In this document: in pieces, positions 60,636 through 64,000 of the stretch
Layout of the letters: each line of letters begins with the position of its first letter
How positions within the stretch are numbered: position 1 is the stretch's first letter
Source: Nitrospirales bacterium
Lineage (GTDB): Bacteria > Nitrospirota > Nitrospiria > Nitrospirales > UBA8639
DNA: 64,000 nt
Direction of reading: 5' to 3'
Assembly: GCA_022825885.1 (NCBI GenBank)
Contig: JAJDVY010000013.1
Coordinates: 1 to 64,000, forward strand
The notes under the pieces: model-generated
What the model was told of the DNA's origin: nothing
The model's database searches: none
The model's input: only the letters and a program-made list of their open reading frames with translations
Translations under genes and position numbers: made by a program

Positions 60636-63600
60636 CTACCAGGTCCGGGTCAGACTCAAGGCGAGGCCCTGGGCCGGTGCGGTCCGGGCCGCCTCCCGGT
60701 GGGTGGCCGTCAGGCTCAGGGTCAGGTCCGTGGCCCGTGTGGGCAGCAGACGCCAGCCCAGCGACAGGTTCCGGCTCGCCGGGGCCCAGCCATACGCCAC
60801 GTGCGGCACGCCCAGGCCGGACTTCAGCGGCAGCCCCCAGCCGAATTCGGCCGTCAGGTGCAGGTTCGCCGGCCCCGGCACAGGCAGCACCGCCACCGGA
60901 TTTTCCGTCCAGAACGTACCGGCCCCGGAACCGGGGGTGCCGCCGGCCCCATACGTCTGCCGGAGTGTCAGGGTGGGCCCGGCCGCAGAGACCGGATCAG
61001 GGTCCCACTGGACCGTGGCCGTACCGCCCCATGTCTCAAACTCCCGGTCACTATGGGCCAGGAGGGTCTGTCCGGCTACATCGAGGGTCAGGCCTTGGGC
61101 CGGAGCTTCCCAGCGGACGCCCCCGCGCACTTCCAGGCCCAATCCGGCCTCGGCATCCCCGGTATCCTGCCGGAGCCCCAGGTCCAGCCGGGGCACGAGG
61201 GAGCCGCCCTCGGCCAAGGGCCGCCGCCAGGTCCCCTCCAGGCCCAGCCGGAACAAGCCCACGTTTGCCTCAATTTCATCTAACCCCTGGGCTTCGGCGG
61301 CTTCCGCCGTAGTGCGCAGAAAGCGGGCTTCCGAGCGCACGGCCAGGGCCAAGCCGCCCGTGGGGTCCGGCTCCCGGATCTGTCCGCGCATCCCCCCGGC
61401 GGCCAGAAGCAGGGCGGTGTCCGTCTCCACCTCCGGTTCCGTGGGCAAGGTCAGGGTCAGGGTGCCCCGGCCATACCCCAGCGTGCCCCAGAGGGTCACC
61501 CGCTCCGTCACGTCCACGCCCACGTACGGCGTCACCAGCGTCAGGCTGGACTCCAGGTCCCCTTGATGTTTTGTGCTGGCCGAATCCCCCTCTCCCCGGG
61601 TATGAGACACGGCCACCCCCAGGATCCAGGAGCCCTGCGCCCAATCCACCCCCAGGGTGCCGCCAAGCGTATCTCCGTCCACGTTCCAAGCGCCGGCTTG
61701 TCCGGCAAAGCGGGTCCAGGCGCCTTGGCCCCAGAGGGCATAGGAGCCTCCGGTGGCGGAGGGGTCACTGGTGAGGGCAAAAGCACTCCCGGCCAGCAGG
61801 TCGCGGACGTTCAGGAGGCGGCCGCCGGGATTCAGGCGAGGATCCGGTGGGTCGGTCTGCTCCGGCGTCAGCCGGGCCTGGTCCGTGGCCGGGTCGTCCC
61901 CGATGCGATCAAGGGCCAGCCCGGCCACGGTGCCGGTGAGGCCCGGGGTTCGGCTGGCCGAGAGCCGGGTCGTAATACCGGTGACGGTCTGCCCGGTGAC
62001 GGTGCGGCCGAAGCGGGCCAGCCAGGGGTTGGTCATGGCCGTCAGGTCCGCGCCTACGCGCACCCGGACCCGCGGCAACGCTCCCGTGGCCAGGGCTGCG
62101 TAGACCGGATCATGCGATTGCATGGTGGCCGTGAGCGTCGTGAGGCCATCCGCCACGGCAGTGACCGTCACCCGCTGAGAGGTCTGCCAGGTGACCGGGG
62201 AAAAGGTCAGGGTGGCGGGGGTGGCGGCGGCCACCTGGGTCCGTAAACTGGTGAGTGTCACAGTGACCGGGGCCGTGGGCTGGGAGGTCAGGTGTAGCGT
62301 GACCGTGGCCGTCTCTCCGGCCTCCGTCAGATGCACGGTGGAAGAAGAGCCCCTGATCCCGGCGGTGTCGTCATCCGTGATGGTCAGGGTATGGACAGTG
62401 GCCGTGCCCACCGTATAGCCCGGGCCGTCGATGAGCGTCAGGATGACCGTTTCCGGTTCCTCGGCTACGTGGTCGTCCCGGAGGGCCACCGGAATCGTGA
62501 CCGTGGCCTGATTGGCCGCCACGGACAGGATTCCGGCAGGGGGGAGGGTGTAATCATTCCCGGCCCCGGCCGTCGCCGTGCCCCCGGTGGTATAGGTCAG
62601 GGTGAGCGCCGCTGTCGGCGGGGGCGCCAGGGTCACAGATACCTCCTGCGTGCCTGCGTTCTCGGCTGCGCGGGTCGTGGCTGACGCAAAGGCCACCTCC
62701 AGCGTCACCGGTGGGTCGTCATTGTCGGTGACTTCCACCGAGGCGGCCTCGTTCGTGGGATGTGGCGAATAGCCGTCGCCGGGCTCGACGGTCGCCGTCA
62801 GGGAGCCATCGGGCTCGTCCTCGACGTCATCTACCGTGGCGACGGTCAGCCGGGCGGTCCCGTCGGAGCCGAGGCTCACCGATCGCGTCCCGGTCTGGCC
62901 GCTCGTCGCGAAATCGCCGTCCTGCGTCACTTGGACGTGTACAATGAGGCTGGTTGTCGGCGCCGGGTCGGCCGTGAGTGTGAAGATAGCCTCACCGCCC
63001 TCGGAGATGGCCTCGCCGGCCGTTATGCTCACGTCCGGCGTGACTGGCGGCGGTGGCGGTGGGGGCGGGGGGCTAATCACGTCGTTGTCGGTGACCCTGA
63101 CCGCCACTTCCCCACTCACGTTGTTGTAGCCGCCGTTTGACGCCTCATGCATAATTCTTACCGAATTATGACCTCTAACAGTATCCTCTATGGCCGACAC
63201 CGTCACCGTCTGCGCCGTGCTCCACAGATTGCTGCCGGTGCGAGTGAAGGTGAGTGAGGCCGGATTCACGGTCACCACGTCCGTGTTGCTCGAAGTGATG
63301 GCGACCGTCACGGACGCCGTGGGCTCCGTCGCCAGCTTCACCGTATAGGAGCGCGTACCGCCCTCGGCCACCGTCAGGGACGGCGGAGAGAACACCAGCC
63401 CAGGGGTGTCGTCGTTTCTGATGGTGAAGGTGGCTGATCCGGCTGTGGTCGAAATGATCACCCCCGTGGGCGCGTCGCGCAACTCGACCACCACGGTTTC
63501 ATCGGGTTCTTCCACCGTGTCTCCATGGATCAACAGCCGCACCGACTGGCTTCTGCTGTTTGCGTTGATGGTGGCGGTGTAGCAGTCGTCGTTACCCAAG

Positions 63601-64000
63601 GTGAGCGGCGTGTCATTGTTGGCGTTCACGAACTGATAGTCCGCGCTGCTCCCGCGGGTGGCGGTGCCGGTGTTCTTCAGGCAGGCCTTGAAGGTGGTGG
63701 TCTGTGACCGCGGCGGATTCAGGTTCAGCGTGACCGTGGCATAGGTTTTGGCCCCGGTCGTGCCCTCGTCCCGTTCGGCGTGCGAGAGCGTGACCGAGAG
63801 GGTTGGGGTGGTCGGCGGATCCTCGATCGAGAAATTCGCCAGGTTGTCGGTTTTGCTCGTCCCGCCCGCGCCCAGGCCCGTGTGAGTGAGCGTGCCCAGG
63901 CCGATGTGCACCGTCTCCGGCGTTGTTTCCGTCGAGCCGTCGTCCGTGGCGGTCAGGGTAATGGTTGCCACCGTGGCAGTGGTGCCCGTGGTCGGGCCGG
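60636..64000 (-). CDS. Large Calx-beta repeat protein with C-terminal barrel, runs off the right edge
   Basis: The open frame continues past 63971 to the window edge, so only the 3' part (1121 codons) is seen; the GTG at 63971 is internal. Order: Calx-beta modules with repeated VTDND/ITDDD ends (to about residue 600 of the seen part), a nine-Pro tract (about residue 300), the segment NPWLARFGRTVTGQTVTGI typical of long surface repeat proteins, and a C-terminal region of about 330 residues with alternating strands ending LALSLTRTW, an autotransporter-like barrel with aromatic last residue. Plus-strand ORFs here are shadows. Outer membrane anchoring is inferred. Confidence 0.85.
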   Translation of the reverse strand, partial: GPTTGTTATVATITLTATDDGSTETTPETVHIGLGTLTHTGLGAGGTSKTDNLANFSIEDPPTTPTLSVTLSHAERDEGTTGAKTYATVTLNLNPPRSQTTTFKACLKNTGTATRGSSADYQFVNANNDTPLTLGNDDCYTATINANSRSQSVRLLIHGDTVEEPDETVVVELRDAPTGVIISTTAGSATFTIRNDDTPGLVFSPPSLTVAEGGTRSYTVKLATEPTASVTVAITSSNTDVVTVNPASLTFTRTGSNLWSTAQTVTVSAIEDTVRGHNSVRIMHEASNGGYNNVSGEVAVRVTDNDVISPPPPPPPPPVTPDVSITAGEAISEGGEAIFTLTADPAPTTSLIVHVQVTQDGDFATSGQTGTRSVSLGSDGTARLTVATVDDVEDEPDGSLTATVEPGDGYSPHPTNEAASVEVTDNDDPPVTLEVAFASATTRAAENAGTQEVSVTLAPPPTAALTLTYTTGGTATAGAGNDYTLPPAGILSVAANQATVTIPVALRDDHVAEEPETVILTLIDGPGYTVGTATVHTLTITDDDTAGIRGSSSTVHLTEAGETATVTLHLTSQPTAPVTVTLTSLRTQVAAATPATLTFSPVTWQTSQRVTVTAVADGLTTLTATMQSHDPVYAALATGALPRVRVRVGADLTAMTNPWLARFGRTVTGQTVTGITTRLSASRTPGLTGTVAGLALDRIGDDPATDQARLTPEQTDPPDPRLNPGGRLLNVRDLLAGSAFALTSDPSATGGSYALWGQGAWTRFAGQAGAWNVDGDTLGGTLGVDWAQGSWILGVAVSHTRGEGDSASTKHQGDLESSLTLVTPYVGVDVTERVTLWGTLGYGRGTLTLTLPTEPEVETDTALLLAAGGMRGQIREPDPTGGLALAVRSEARFLRTTAEAAEAQGLDEIEANVGLFRLGLEGTWRRPLAEGGSLVPRLDLGLRQDTGDAEAGLGLEVRGGVRWEAPAQGLTLDVAGQTLLAHSDREFETWGGTATVQWDPDPVSAAGPTLTLRQTYGAGGTPGSGAGTFWTENPVAVLPVPGPANLHLTAEFGWGLPLKSGLGVPHVAYGWAPASRNLSLGWRLLPTRATDLTLSLTATHREAARTAPAQGLALSLTRTW

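Noticed and set aside
60593-62684. Plus-strand frames of 190-290 residues
   Set aside because: Antisense to the Calx-beta/barrel protein; composition is the typical shadow of GC-rich coding sequence.

Overview
The window is 64 kb of GC-rich (roughly 58%), gene-dense bacterial chromosome. Gene content points to a member of the Nitrospirota, most likely a Nitrospira-like chemolithotroph. The evidence is a large respiratory cluster mixing cytochrome bd-like subunits, Rieske/cytochrome b and many mono-heme cytochromes c; a heme-b subunit related to the gamma subunits of type II DMSO-reductase enzymes (the NxrC group); hopanoid genes; and a ThyX-type protein instead of a visible ThyA. No rRNA gene or taxon marker is present, so this placement is an inference.

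Layout. Both edges carry parts of very large secreted Calx-beta repeat proteins on the minus strand: the 5' part of one gene at 1-3045 and the 3' part of another, with an autotransporter-like barrel, at 60636-64000. A frameshifted remnant of a related gene lies at 3143-3354. Then come an Na+-coupled NSS transporter and, divergently, a double-domain ThyX-like gene and a TPR gene separated by two large perfect palindromes (6938-7024). From 8995 to 16812 a plus-strand run encodes serine synthesis (serC, serA), hisZ, dnaB, a TPR lipoprotein and a type IV pilin-like protein. From 16990 to 25598 lies a hopanoid/isoprenoid block (shc, hpnG, hpnM, dxs, ispG, tRNA-Cys, hpnH, one unknown gene), so the MEP pathway sits beside hopene cyclisation and side-chain addition.

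The region 26083-37628 is an 11-gene respiratory operon: five c-type cytochromes (six CxxCH motifs), two long bd-like subunit I proteins without CydB, a PRC-barrel/Rieske fusion, a b6f-like cytochrome b, a His-tailed membrane protein and an NxrC-like heme-b subunit. This is the strongest candidate for an unusual electron-transfer complex. It is followed by a UbiA-family prenyltransferase, tRNA-Thr, small membrane proteins and purH, purD, tsaC and a threonine aldolase. Next come comM, a secreted Kelch protein, kdsD, and a minus-strand tmk-holB-(toxin/antitoxin)-metG operon. The run ends with DUF502, glmU, glmS and a 2H phosphoesterase.

Intergenic space is populated by a dispersed repeat family with a palindromic head, variable 21-23 bp tandem units and a shared 14 bp end. 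One copy extends the glmU reading frame. Several sigma70-like promoters fit well (TTGACA-N17-TAAGAT before tRNA-Thr, TTGTCA-N17-TATAAT before tRNA-Cys), and one overlaps a palindrome upstream of the toxin/antitoxin pair. No CRISPR array, rRNA operon, transposase gene or prophage was seen.
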